DNA of 64,000 nucleotides from Acholeplasma laidlawii_A (GTDB taxonomy: Bacteria; Bacillota_I; Bacilli_A; Acholeplasmatales; Acholeplasmataceae): assembly GCF_030166555.2 (NCBI RefSeq), contig NZ_CP126461.2; one strand, written 5' to 3'. Position 1 is the first letter of the stretch; each line of letters begins with the position of its first letter. The notes beneath the pieces are model-generated. The model had not been told where the DNA came from. It saw only the letters and a program-made list of their open reading frames with translations, and did not search any database. Below are positions 18,149-27,917 of this stretch, piece by piece. The position numbers were made by a program, and so were the translations under genes.

Positions 18149-18292
18149 ATGAAGAAAGAAACAATAAATAAGAAGACTTATGATAGTCCTACTATAGAGA
18201 TTACTGAGTTTTCAATGAAGGATTCGATTGCTACAAGTGGACGTAATGCAAAAGGTCTATTTGGGTTTGAAGAGATTTGGGGGGGCGAATAA
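18149..18292 (+). CDS. Small RiPP-precursor-like peptide 1
   Basis: A 47 residue peptide preceded by AAAGGGAG (18132-18139). The N-terminal half MKKETINKKTYDSPTIEITE is leader-like. It contains YxxPxI, the pattern recognised by RRE proteins in Gram-positive lasso peptide leaders. A middle IATSG is followed by the tail RNAKGLFGFEEIWGGE. The leader pattern recurs in the 43 residue peptide at 44614-44745, with a different tail. The stop overlaps the start codon of the secreted nuclease at 18292 (TAATG). The last codons contain seven G in a row (18279-18285), rare in this AT-rich DNA. Coding status is supported by the RBS, the coupling and the paralogue. The modification and function are inference. 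Confidence 0.65.
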   Translation: MKKETINKKTYDSPTIEITEFSMKDSIATSGRNAKGLFGFEEIWGGE

Positions 18293-21200
18293 TGCGTAAA
18301 TTACTAGTAATATTTAGCTTAATCTTAGTATTATTCGGTTCAAGTGCTATCGTTAATGCAGCAGTTCAAAAAGGAACTGTAAATATTTCATCCACTCTAG
18401 ATGGAACTGTGTTAACAGGTGGATCAGATTCCCAGATAGATATGGGATCTGTAATGAACCTTGACGCAACTGCGATTGGTAACAGTAACGTATTTGCATT
18501 TTGGATCGTCAACGATTTTGTCAGAACTGACTTACCTGCAGTGACTCAACTTCGTGTTCAGTCAAAGATGAATCTAGTTGCAGTATTCCGCTCTGCTAAC
18601 AAACACGCAGTCTTATTCGTTGACTCTAACGGGAAATTAATCGATGACGTATATGTAGCAAATGGAGAAACTGCAACTGCACCATCTACTGAAGGATTAA
18701 CTAAACCTGGTGGATTAACAGTAGTAGCTGATGAAGCTAATCGCTGGATATCACTAGAAGGTAATACTTCATTAGCAGGCATCAGCTCTTCAAGAGTGTA
18801 TGTATTGCAATATGAAATGCCTGCAACTTCTGTTGAAATAATGGCGATTGGTGCACTTAAAGAAGAGTTCACAGCAAACAAGAACGATGTTGTGACTGTA
18901 GTAGCAGCAGATACAGCTAACTTTAAGTACTGGGCTGATGAAGATGGTAATGTATTATCATACAATTCTACTTATTCATTCACAGTTCTAGAAGAAGTTA
19001 TTATTGAAGCAGAATCAGAAACAGTCAAAGCTGCAGAATCATTTGTTGTTATGCAAGATTTGACAGGTATTCGTAGTGGTCACGTTTCATACATGGGACG
19101 CTATGAATTACACGGTGGAGATGAATTAGTTGAATTTGGATTCATCTATGGAAATACAATTGCTGATATCGAAATGGGCATGCCTAATGTAGATGTTGCT
19201 ATATCTAATGTTGCTAACCCTGCTACAAATGAATTCTTAATGAGTTTTGTAAATGAACATCACGTTACAGCAAGAGCTTATGCGATTGTTAAAAATGGTG
19301 AAGCAATTAGAACAATCTATAGTGATTTAGTGGTTAAACCTAATGTTCAAGAAATTGAAGCTATTCGCACTACATCGGGTGCAGTAACATCTTATGGTAT
19401 CGTTTCTGGTATTATGGGAACTAAATATGTATTCGTTCAACAAAAAGATGGCTCAGCGGGAATAGTATTACACAATGCAAATATTCCAGCTGCGTTAGCC
19501 GTTGGAGATGAAGTAATCATACGTGGTACTATGGGTCATTACGAAGGCTTAATCCAAGTTGCAGCAGGTGGAACAATTCAAATCCTTAACTCAGGAAACA
19601 CTGTTCCACTAGCGGTAGACTTAGAATCAACTTTAAAGGCTTTCACTGTTGCTGATCAATCTAAGCGTTTCAGTGCAAGCGGACTAGTAGTCTCTAGCGC
19701 TTATAATTCAAGTTCGAGAACTATCACTGTTAAAGATGCTTCAAATACCACTGTTACTATTCGTGTTGAACTTAATACCGACACTCAGTTGATAGAAGTG
19801 CTTCAAGAACTATCGATTAATGACGTAATTAGTATCTCTGGAATGCATTTAGGTTGGTATGATGGAGCTCAGTTCTTATTTGGAAATTCCAGTGAATTAT
19901 TAATCGACCCTTTAACAATTGAAAACAAGATTAAGTCTAGTATTACTACTGAACTTGATGGTAAGAGTTTCAATGAAGGGTCCGAAGTTTCATTGCCTAC
20001 TGAATTATTTGGAGTTTCAATATTATGGACAACTAATCCTGTTGATTTAATCTCAGGTGGCGTATTCAAAGATGTAGAAGCTGATCTAAATGGAGCAACT
20101 GCAACTGCAGTATTTACAGTTCCTGGTAGAGATGAAGTTACTCAAGTTGCAACTTTCACAATTAAAGATGTTCCTGCTGGAACTAAAGTAGAAGGAGTTA
20201 TTTACGAAACAGGATTCGAAACAGGTTTTAGCACCGGAACAGATTATCAAAATACAACAGAACTCGAATTCGGCCCTTCAGCTGGTAAATGGGGAGTTGT
20301 GATGGGGACTCCATCAACCACAAAACCAATATCTGATTCTAACTCTATGCAGATTAGATGGTACAGCGGGAAACCATATGGGTCAACGTATACTAAATTT
20401 GATTTGATCGATGTGACAAAGTTCACATTCTCAGCAAAAGCGACTTCTGGTGCGGTGATTACAGTATATATAAGCAAGGACAGCGGAAATACTTGGATTT
20501 CAGGAGAACAGATTACATTAAGTTCTACTTCCGCAACTTACACATACGATGTAAATAGTTCTGACTTAACAGGTAATTTCCGAATTAAGATAGAACTTAC
20601 AACCAACAAAAATAGGACAGACTTAACCATAGATGATGTTATTGTATATGGTATGGTGGACCCGGCCTAACCCCTACAGATGATACCATAGCTCCTACGA
20701 TTGACTTGATTGGTGTCAAGTCATCGTATGCTGTGGGGGATTTATGGAGTAGTGATGTTGCTAAAGACTGGTGTATTGCAACCGATGATAGAGATGGAGA
20801 GGTAGATTGCGTTTTAAATGATACGAATTTGCCACTAGAATTATTGGGTGGGTCATATTATTTAAATACAGTAGGTAGTTACACAATTACCTATTCTGCA
20901 ACAGATGCCGCTGGTAATACCAGAACGCGAGACCTTACTATTACTATTTCGGAGTCAACTGATTTATATAGTATTGATTATACCGGTTTTGGTGATTACT
21001 ATACTTCATTAAATTCAAGTACGGATGTAGTAACCGATTTAGCTAAACTTTTAAGAAATACAATTTCATATATAAGTTATGGCGATGCTAGATATGTCTA
21101 TGCTACCTATGATGATGGCTCACAAGCCATCATGTACGATGTTCCAACTTCAGCTAGTTACGGTAAAGTACCGGCAACTGGCACTGCTGGTTGGGGCGAT

Positions 21201-21800
21201 GGAGGTAAGATCACTGGAGATGGATATAGTATATCTATTAATAGAGAACATGTATGGGCATGTAATGACATGCGCATCATGCCTGTAGGTGGCGCACAAA
21301 CAGTCTCGACATATCCAAAATATACATTGTTAACAGGCTCCTTTGATTATCGTCCACAAAACACTAACAAAGGTCATTATACAGACTTACATAACTTATG
21401 GAATGCACTTGCAGGTCCTAACCGTACCCATTCTGACCATTTTTATGGTGAGGAAAATGGATCTTCTGTAGGAACTTATCTAAATAACGGAATCTTTTAT
21501 CCCGGTGATGAATGGAAAGGTGATGTCGCTAGAATTCTATTCTATATGACATTAATGTATCCACACTTAACACTTGTTGAACGCGGTGATGCAAACGCCT
21601 ATGAAGGAAGCACCTTTTATGGATATTTAGAAGACTTAATGAGATGGAACTTAGAAGACCCTGTTAGCGATGTTGAAGTTAGACGTAATAACACAATATA
21701 TGTAAATCAAAATAATAGAAACCCATTTGTTGATTTCTATGATTATGGATTTGCTGAACTGTTGTTTGAACAAGGCGACCCTAACATATTAGATAGCTAA
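18292..21800 (+). pseudogene. Secreted multidomain endonuclease I, split by a 5-base duplication
   Basis: A Sec signal without lipobox (MRKLLVIFSLILVLFGSSA) starts a 792 residue frame that stops at 20670. Domains are repeat-like N-terminal modules, a surface-protein-like region at about 250-355, two OB-fold-like domains (about 357-540), an atrophied Ig-like domain and a beta-sandwich. The rest lies in another frame to 21800: a DUF5011 domain (TPTDDTIAPTIDLIGV) and endonuclease I with NREHVWACND. The shift is a tandem TATGG duplication at about 20647-20656. With one copy the reading becomes VYGGPGLTP, like the paralogue at 12455. Translation initiates at ATG 18292, overlapping the peptide stop, with its SD in the G run of the peptide gene. 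Confidence 0.78.
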
Positions 21801-21806
21801 TCTTTA

Positions 21807-21834
21807 GGCACAACCTCTCTTGGTTGTGCCTTCA
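21807..21834 (+). terminator. Intrinsic terminator after the split nuclease
   Basis: GGCACAACC pairs exactly with GGTTGTGCC; the T tract is interrupted. Confidence 0.65.
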
Positions 21835-21864
21835 GTTTAGTTTTATTAGTAAAGGAGGATTAGT

Positions 21865-22902
21865 TTGAAGAAATTTACACTTATATTAGTGCTTATACTA
21901 AGCTTAGCTGGGTGTAGTAAAAAACAAGTAATATATGATCCACCTAAGGATTTAAGATATCATGAAGACACTTTTAAAGTTTCTTGGACAAGTGTCAAAG
22001 ATGCGATCTCCTATGAATTATCGATTAATGATGAAACGTATCAAACAACCGATACGTATTATGATATGAGTACATTTGATACAGGCATATATGCAGTCAA
22101 AGTAAAAACTATATTTAAAGACAACAGTTCAAGATATAGTTTGGCTATCAATATTACGATTATTAAGACGGTTGCTGTTTCGGTATCTTTACAAGGGGAT
22201 ACATTAACATTTGAATCAGACACAAAAGACATTATCTATCAAGTTACGAATTATGATTATCTAGGTAATGTGATAGGTAAAGACACTTTAGATAAAAACA
22301 CATACAAGATTAATTCAGATATTGGGTTTAAACGCTTGGATGTTAAAGGGTTATTAAACAATCTAGTCATTTATGATAAAACCCTTAGAGTTAATGTAGA
22401 TGGGTATACGTATTTTAGTGGAGATGATTACCTATTAATTAGCCAAGTAATAGGTAATGAGGTTTACTTAAATGGTCTTTTGTTAGTAAGTTCAAGCTAT
22501 ATTGATGATGAGAACGGGTTATCTTTAACCAAAGCTTATTTGGAAACACTAGATTATGGTAGTTATGAGTTAAGAGTAGAAGGCAAAGATACCTATTTGA
22601 CCACCTTAGTTCTTTCTGAAACACAAAAACCAAAACTCACCTCAAATCCTTCGGTAATTTATGAAGGGTCTGATGTCACATTCGAGTTTGAACTACACAC
22701 TGGATCATTCAGAGGTGTTTATACCAATCCAACCTTAGAAGAAGGAGATTATTCCTTCACAAATGGTGTATTAACAATCAATAAGTCATATATTGATGCG
22801 GTAGTTCTTAATGAACCAGACCGCAAACAAATATTTTTCCAATATGAACTGACTAATAATGAAGTGACCGTAATTGGATACTTAACCATTCGCTTGAGCT
22901 AA
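21865..22902 (+). CDS. FN3-like lipoprotein
   Basis: A 345 residue lipoprotein with lipobox LAGC after a short hydrophobic signal. One FN3-like module is visible at about 28-100 (VSWTSVKDAISYELSINDE). The rest is unassigned beta-rich sequence. It uses a TTG start at 21865 with a full AAGGAGG seven bases before it. Its start resembles that of the lipoprotein at 16281-17429. A terminator overlaps the last codons. It is probably surface exposed. Confidence 0.72.
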   Translation: MKKFTLILVLILSLAGCSKKQVIYDPPKDLRYHEDTFKVSWTSVKDAISYELSINDETYQTTDTYYDMSTFDTGIYAVKVKTIFKDNSSRYSLAINITIIKTVAVSVSLQGDTLTFESDTKDIIYQVTNYDYLGNVIGKDTLDKNTYKINSDIGFKRLDVKGLLNNLVIYDKTLRVNVDGYTYFSGDDYLLISQVIGNEVYLNGLLLVSSSYIDDENGLSLTKAYLETLDYGSYELRVEGKDTYLTTLVLSETQKPKLTSNPSVIYEGSDVTFEFELHTGSFRGVYTNPTLEEGDYSFTNGVLTINKSYIDAVVLNEPDRKQIFFQYELTNNEVTVIGYLTIRLS

Positions 22903-22928
22903 GAACTCAAGAGAATGGTTTTTTTTAA
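22884..22928 (+). terminator. Intrinsic terminator overlapping the lipoprotein stop
   Basis: AACCATTC and GAATGGTT plus an inner CTTGAG/CTCAAG stem, followed by eight T. Confidence 0.85.
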
Positions 22929-22967
22929 CGGATTTAATATAATATTAGTATAAAGTGGGGTGTTTAT

Positions 22968-23585
22968 ATGTTTAAAAAGTATTTTCACCGTGTATCAACC
23001 GAGTTGAACCGTGATAAAAGTCCGCTCAAGAACTCACTATTCATCATTACACTATACCTTATAATTAGGATCCTGTGGATATTTTTTTCAGACCTCTTTT
23101 TGAAATTATTCGTTAAAGATATAGAAAAACTAGATGAACTCCAAACGCTAAAAGGCATTTTATATGTATTAATCATAGGATTGATGTTTTATTTGATCAT
23201 TAAAAAACGTATGGATTTATACGCAGACACAATTGACGAATTAAGAATATCCATTACTGAACTTGAAAAAACCAACCACACTTTATCCGTACTTGAGTCA
23301 CAGCTCTACGATTTAGCTTATTATGATGAACTTACAGGGTTATTATCGAGAAACATGATTGCCCGTAAAGTACTTGAACATATTGAACATAGCCCAAATG
23401 ATATTCTTGGGTTTGTATACCTCGATATTGATGATTTTAAACATGTTAATGAACTGAAAGGTCATGAAGTAGGAGACCAATTATTAATTCAAATTGCCAA
23501 TGAACTTAAAGAGATTGCTGGAGAGCCACATATTGTTGGAAGATTAGGTGGGGATGAGTTCACTCTTTGGATCAAGTGTCCATAA
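22968..23585 (+). pseudogene. Truncated GGDEF diguanylate cyclase-like gene
   Basis: Two N-terminal membrane helices (about 23-45 and 63-80), a coiled-coil linker (about 85-112) and a GGDEF domain with DELTGLLSR, DIDDFKHVNELKGHEVGD and RLGGDEF. The frame ends six or seven residues after GGDEF, so roughly the last third of the domain, and anything beyond, is missing. The final residues LWIKCP are the reverse strand of a serine recombinase fragment, so the gene was cut by a mobile-element event. Probably inactive. Confidence 0.75.
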
Positions 23586-23679
23586 GTTTTCTTTTTCAAA
23601 GAATACTTCTATACCTTTATCTTTTAACTTTCTAACATAAGATATGGTATCTAGTGTATTACGTGCAAACCTAGTTTTA
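23560..23679 (-). pseudogene. Fragment of a serine recombinase (resolvase family)
   Basis: Reading the minus strand gives RFARNTLDTISYVRKLKDKG then IEVFFEKENLWTLDPK. This is the middle of a resolvase N-terminal catalytic domain (compare the typical SRFARN and EKENI motifs). Only about 38 codons remain. The left edge runs into the truncated GGDEF gene, with some ambiguity at 23560-23572, and the right edge abuts a transposase remnant. Confidence 0.7.
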
Positions 23680-24684
23680 AATGACGTGGATCAATTACTA
23701 AATTTAAAGAGAAATTGAACCATAAAATAAGCAAACAAATAAATGTATTAACGAAAAGATATTGAGAAACAGATGTTAACTTTGAAGTCCAAGAAACCTA
23801 TGAACCATCCTATCTTTTAAGCATTAAAACATATCTTGAAAAAGAAATAAAGGAAAGCAATACCCTCTTTGTAGAAGGCAAAGGGAGTAGAAAAACACCA
23901 CTACAAAGAGATTATGAGCATATATTTGAATATTTATCAAAACTAATTGAATATGAACGGGATTTAAAGATTATGGGTGAGGATAGAAATTCATACGCTA
24001 AGACTGACCCCTCAGCAACTTTTATGCATATGAAAGAAGATCATATGCGTAATAGTCAGTTGAAACCTTGTTATAATATCCAAATAGGGGTGACGGATGA
24101 ATATGTATTACATCTTGATATATCATCAGAGCGAAATGACTATAAGACTTTCATTCCGTTTTTAGAAGGTCTTGAAGAAAGATATAACTTCTATCCAAAA
24201 TATCCAGTAGCGGATGCAGGCTATGGCGGTCTTACTAAATATAGATATGTTAAACTCCATGACATGGAACTTTATCAAAAGTATGGTATGTATGCTAAAG
24301 ATACCCATGATAAAAAGCGGATAAATGATCCTTACTTTACATTTAATCTTATTAAAGTTGAAAAAGATTACATAGCCCCTAATGGGGAGCGATTAAAGTA
24401 TCTTTATCGTAATAACAGAGGTAACGATGTTTATGAGCTACCTAATGGTAAGCGAAAAAAAATAAATGAAGAAAATATAGAATACCAAAGATAGGTCATC
24501 AAAAATCTTATATCACCTTTGGGTATTGAATTAAGAACTCAAAGATCGATCCAAGTTGAAGGCGCCTTTGGTGTAATTAAAGAAGCATTTAAAGTGAGAC
24601 GATTTAAGCGCTTTGGCGCTGATAAAGTTAAAATGGAGTTTTATTTAACTTTAATCGGTTATAATCTATTAAAAATATCACAAT
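23673..24684 (+). pseudogene. IS1182-family transposase remnant
   Basis: Homologous to the 499 residue transposase at 37896-39395 but divergent. It begins near the SFTWRGS region, with a TGA in place of the tryptophan, has a second TGA at 23763 and a TAG at 24492-24494, and then continues in frame (VIKNL, QRSIQVEGAFGVIKEAF) to 24684. The longest open part is 23973-24494. The N-terminal 170 or so residues are absent, so it is dead. Confidence 0.85.
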
Positions 24685-24865
24685 AAAAAATACAGAATCA
24701 TTGAATAATGATACACAGTGAAACTTAATATTTTGACAAATCTTCTTTTATTATGCCTGAAAATAGGTATTTTTTAGTATTTCCCACATTTAATATGTAG
24801 TGGATAAAGAAAAAGGACTGTATCAGCCCATGAAGTTATTCAAATCTTCATTTCTTTACAGTCCC
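23673..24865 (+). mobile_element. Decayed IS1182-type element, 5' truncated
   Basis: The right end (24846-24865) carries the same CTTCATTTCTTTACAGTCCC terminus as the intact element at 37729-39482. The left part is missing and is replaced by the recombinase fragment. The tail also keeps the internal GGACTGTA/TACAGTCC hairpin next to the end. Confidence 0.75.
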
Positions 24866-24873
24866 AAATAACT

Positions 24874-25722
24874 TTATCTAAAATCAGTTGTTAAATACAC
24901 TTTAACGTTGTTTACATCTTTAATAAACACTTTATCACTGTCTTGGGTTAATGTGATATGAGCTTTGTCTATGCGTTCTATTAAAGCATCATATCTAGCC
25001 TTTGGAACATATAAAGTATAAGATTTTAGACCTATTACATTATCTGGATTGTTTGGTATGTTTTGACCATTCCATATATTAAAACCAATATGGTGGTGAT
25101 AACCTAAATCACTTACGAATGCTGCTTGTGGGCCATACTCCATAGTGTTTTGAAATCCTAATATATCAATGAAGAAAGTTCTTGCTGCTTTCATGTTGGC
25201 TACATGTAAATGGATATGTCCCATGATGGTTTCATCAGGTATTTTAGTAAAGGGTGTTTGTACTGCTTTATTGACTAGGTCTTGATAGTCCATTGGGCTA
25301 TTTACAACTTCATCAAATCTTGGCCATTCATTTTCTGGTTTATCTGCATAAATCTCAATACCATTACCATCTGGATCATCTAAGTAAAGTGCTTCACTAA
25401 TACCATGATCTGCACCACCTGTTACAGGTGTTTTAGTTTCAATCATATGCTTAATGAATTGTCCTAAGTGTGCTCTTGAAGGAAGTAGTATCGCGAAGTG
25501 ATATAGACCGGTTGTACGTTGTTTTGGTGTTGCTAGTGGATTATAGGTTAATGTAATTAAATGCGTATTTGTGTATGTACCTAATTTATAGTTGTTATCA
25601 ATTTTTTCTAGTAGTTTAAACCCAAAGACTTCTTGGTAAAACCTTAATGATGTTTCAATGTTTAAAACCATTAAAGTAACATCTGTTACTTGCATAAATT
25701 GATTAGAGTGAAAATTTTTCAT
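24874..25722 (-). CDS. VOC-family dioxygenase, CatE-like
   Basis: A 282 residue protein with two vicinal-oxygen-chelate modules, the arrangement of catechol-2,3-dioxygenase CatE of Bacillus subtilis. The first module has LYHFAILLP and GNGIEIYAD, and the second has GHIHLHVANMKAARTFF, a HHHIGFNIW segment and a final metal-ligand region. It would ring-cleave catechols using a metal, perhaps as quinone or catechol detoxification. It has a strong RBS (AGGAGGT) on the minus strand. GTAAC-type half-sites occur upstream. Substrate is not proven. Confidence 0.78.
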   Translation of the reverse strand: MKNFHSNQFMQVTDVTLMVLNIETSLRFYQEVFGFKLLEKIDNNYKLGTYTNTHLITLTYNPLATPKQRTTGLYHFAILLPSRAHLGQFIKHMIETKTPVTGGADHGISEALYLDDPDGNGIEIYADKPENEWPRFDEVVNSPMDYQDLVNKAVQTPFTKIPDETIMGHIHLHVANMKAARTFFIDILGFQNTMEYGPQAAFVSDLGYHHHIGFNIWNGQNIPNNPDNVIGLKSYTLYVPKARYDALIERIDKAHITLTQDSDKVFIKDVNNVKVYLTTDFR

Positions 25723-25803
25723 AATGTAACCTCCTAAAGTATTTCTTATGTTACGAGTTCATTATAGCAGTCACAGTATCTTTTGGGAAGTAGGCACTTC
25801 TTG

Positions 25804-25816
25804 GTAACTATGTTAC
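25804..25816 (-). promoter_or_regulatory. GTAAC-TAT-GTTAC palindrome near the VOC gene
   Basis: A perfect five base inverted repeat upstream of the VOC promoter. The half-sites recur at about 25725 and 25749, so a regulator may bind here. Confidence 0.3.
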
Positions 25817-25832
25817 TTTACAACAATATCCC

Positions 25833-25870
25833 AAAATAAAATCCATTCAAGCAAATGACTTGAATGGATT
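25833..25870 (-). terminator. Terminator of the DUF3267 gene
   Basis: AATCCATTCAAG and CTTGAATGGATT form a 12 bp stem. Read on the minus strand it is followed by TTTTATTTT. Confidence 0.8.
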
Positions 25871-25879
25871 GGTTACTTA

Positions 25880-26452
25880 TTATTTTTTATAAAATGTCAT
25901 TCCGATACCATAATCATGGATAAGGGTATCTGGACTATATTTAAGTAGTTTAAATATGACGTAGAAATCTCCTATACAACCGGATGTATGCATGGCTAAC
26001 AATATATAGAAGCCTAAGGAATGTGTTGGAAATGAGTAAATGGATGCAACAAGAAGCGGTGTAATAAGTATAAAAGGTGCTATGCCTGTTAGTATATAAT
26101 GGTTTTTGTAAAAATAGATACCTTCTACGGATGCAGATGCTGCCCATCCGTGGAATTTATAACTAATCTTTTCTTTAGTACCTAGTTTAAAGAAGATACC
26201 ATGTATAAGTTCATGTACGAAAATAATTATCAAAGCGATACTAACATACATCAGTATGTTTAACAATTCGAGTTTGATAGGTGATGAATCTGGATTAAGT
26301 TCAAGGTATATGATGTATGCTAATACGAAGGGGAGTATAAGTAAAACAGAAGCCACATTTAAGAAAACAAATATCTTTATACCTCTTAGATTGATATTTA
26401 AGACTTCTTTGTATCCATCTGGTAAAGTATTATAACTTCTAATCTGCTTCAT
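25880..26452 (-). CDS. DUF3267 zincin-like membrane protein
   Basis: A 190 residue protein with about four hydrophobic segments and an HELIH zinc-binding-type motif (HExxH) near residue 80, then HGWAASASVEGIYFY. This is the DUF3267 pattern, a putative integral membrane metalloprotease. The substrate is unknown. It is divergent from rplK: its promoter region faces the rplK promoter across 254 bases. It forms the right border of the first accessory block. Confidence 0.75.
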   Translation of the reverse strand: MKQIRSYNTLPDGYKEVLNINLRGIKIFVFLNVASVLLILPFVLAYIIYLELNPDSSPIKLELLNILMYVSIALIIIFVHELIHGIFFKLGTKEKISYKFHGWAASASVEGIYFYKNHYILTGIAPFILITPLLVASIYSFPTHSLGFYILLAMHTSGCIGDFYVIFKLLKYSPDTLIHDYGIGMTFYKK

Positions 26453-26601
26453 TGTAAGAACCTCTCTAATAAGACCTATATTCGACTTTATTATAGCAGT
26501 ATATTTTCTAAAAGTGTTGAAAGATTGTAAGATGATATGTTACAAAATTTTCACAACTTTTTTAGTGTGTGTGAAAATGCGGAGACATCAAACTTTTCTT
26601 G

Positions 26602-26630
26602 TTGACATACACACTCAATAATGATAGAAT
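26602..26630 (+). promoter_or_regulatory. rplK-rplA promoter
   Basis: TTGACA (26602-26607), 17 bases, TAGAAT (26625-26630). Confidence 0.8.
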
Positions 26631-26654
26631 ATTCACGCGTGTAAACACACCATA

Positions 26655-26676
26655 GTGGGAGAAATATTCGTACCAC
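26655..26676 (+). promoter_or_regulatory. Putative L1 autoregulatory site ahead of rplK
   Basis: GTGGGAG followed by TACCAC forms a GUGG/CCAC stem with an asymmetric GAG loop. The same layout recurs before rplA (27164-27188). It resembles L1-binding features known from rRNA and L1 mRNAs. Confidence 0.45.
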
Positions 26677-26706
26677 ATACTTATTACAAAAGAAGGAGGT
26701 CGTGTT

Positions 26707-27138
26707 ATGGCAGAAAAGAAAAAAGTAGTCAAACAAGTTAAGTTGCAAATTCCTGGCGGTAAAGCAACTCCAGCTCCACCCGTTGGTCCAGCACTCGGGC
26801 AAGCTCAAGTTAACATTCCGCAATTTGTTAAACAATTTAACGATATGACTCAAAATATGGTTGGTTATATTGTACCAGTTGTAATCTCTGTTTATGATGA
26901 CAGAACATTCTCAATTGAAACAAAAACTCCACCTGCTTCTGACTTACTAAAGAAAGCAGCAAATATCAAAGCTGGAGCAAGTAATCCAAAGAAAGATAAA
27001 GTTGCTACAATCACTAGAGCACAGTTAGAAGAAGTTGCAAAAATGAAAATGCCGGATTTAAACGCATACGATGTGAAAGCAGCATCTAAGATCATCGAAG
27101 GTACTGCAAAACAAATGGGCATTATAGTTTCAGAATAA
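26707..27138 (+). CDS. rplK: Ribosomal protein L11
   Basis: A 143 residue 50S subunit protein of the GTPase-associated centre. The N-terminal KLQIPGGKATPAPPVGPALG is diagnostic, and the C-terminal RNA-binding domain ends with KIIEGTAKQMGI. A full AAGGAGG precedes ATG 26707. The gene heads an rplK-rplA operon separated by 66 bases. It resumes the Bacillus gene order interrupted after nusG. Confidence 0.97.
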   Translation: MAEKKKVVKQVKLQIPGGKATPAPPVGPALGQAQVNIPQFVKQFNDMTQNMVGYIVPVVISVYDDRTFSIETKTPPASDLLKKAANIKAGASNPKKDKVATITRAQLEEVAKMKMPDLNAYDVKAASKIIEGTAKQMGIIVSE

Positions 27139-27163
27139 TTTAGAACTTTAAAGTTTCTAAATT

Positions 27164-27188
27164 GTGGGAGGATATCCCGTTATACCAC
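27164..27188 (+). promoter_or_regulatory. Second putative L1 autoregulatory site
   Basis: GTGGGAG and TACCAC repeat the arrangement found before rplK. A palindromic hairpin lies directly upstream at about 27138-27163. Confidence 0.4.
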
Positions 27189-27204
27189 ATTTAGGAGGAA
27201 TTTC

Positions 27205-27897
27205 ATGAAAAGAGGAAAGAAATACTTAGAAGCAGTTAAGTTATACGATAAATCAGTTGCTTATACTGGTTTAGAAGCTGTAGAACTTGCTAAAAAAACA
27301 TCTGTTGCTAAGTTTGATGCAACCGTCGAAGTCGCATTCCGCTTAAACGTTGACCCTAGAAAAGCTGACCAAAACCTTAGAGGAGCTATTAGCTTACCTC
27401 ATGGTACTGGTAAGTCAGTTAGAGTTGTCGTTATTGCAAAACCAGAAAAAGCTAAAGAAGCTTTAGCAGCTGGCGCAATGGAAGCAGGCGATGTAGAGTT
27501 AATCGATAAGATTGGTAAAGGTTGGTTTGATTTCGATGTTATGGTAGCAACACCAGATATGATGGCTCAATTAGGTAAATTAGGTAGAGTATTAGGTCCT
27601 AAAGGATTAATGCCAAACCCTAAAACCGGAACTGTTACATTAGACGTTGCTAAAGCTGTAGAAGAAATTAAAGCAGGGAAAATCGAATATCGTACAGATA
27701 AAGTAGGTAACATCCATGCACCAATCGGTAAAGTATCATTTGATTCAAATAAACTACATGAAAACATGTTAGCTATTTACAATCAATTAGTACGTATTAA
27801 ACCAGCTACGGTTAAAGGTACATATATCAAAAAAATCGCTCTTTCAACAACTATGGGCCCTGGCATCATGGTTGAAGAAGGCAATATCAAAAAGTAA
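27205..27897 (+). CDS. rplA: Ribosomal protein L1
   Basis: A 230 residue protein that builds the L1 stalk and in many bacteria represses its own operon. The family signature is clear: KFDATVEVAFRLNVDPRKAD near residue 32, and LGRVLGPKGLMPNPKTGTV in the middle. TAGGAGG precedes the start at a normal distance. The two L1-site-like hairpins before rplK and rplA would allow autoregulation, but this is inference. Confidence 0.97.
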   Translation: MKRGKKYLEAVKLYDKSVAYTGLEAVELAKKTSVAKFDATVEVAFRLNVDPRKADQNLRGAISLPHGTGKSVRVVVIAKPEKAKEALAAGAMEAGDVELIDKIGKGWFDFDVMVATPDMMAQLGKLGRVLGPKGLMPNPKTGTVTLDVAKAVEEIKAGKIEYRTDKVGNIHAPIGKVSFDSNKLHENMLAIYNQLVRIKPATVKGTYIKKIALSTTMGPGIMVEEGNIKK

Positions 27898-27917
27898 GAC
27901 AAACAATCAATTAAATA

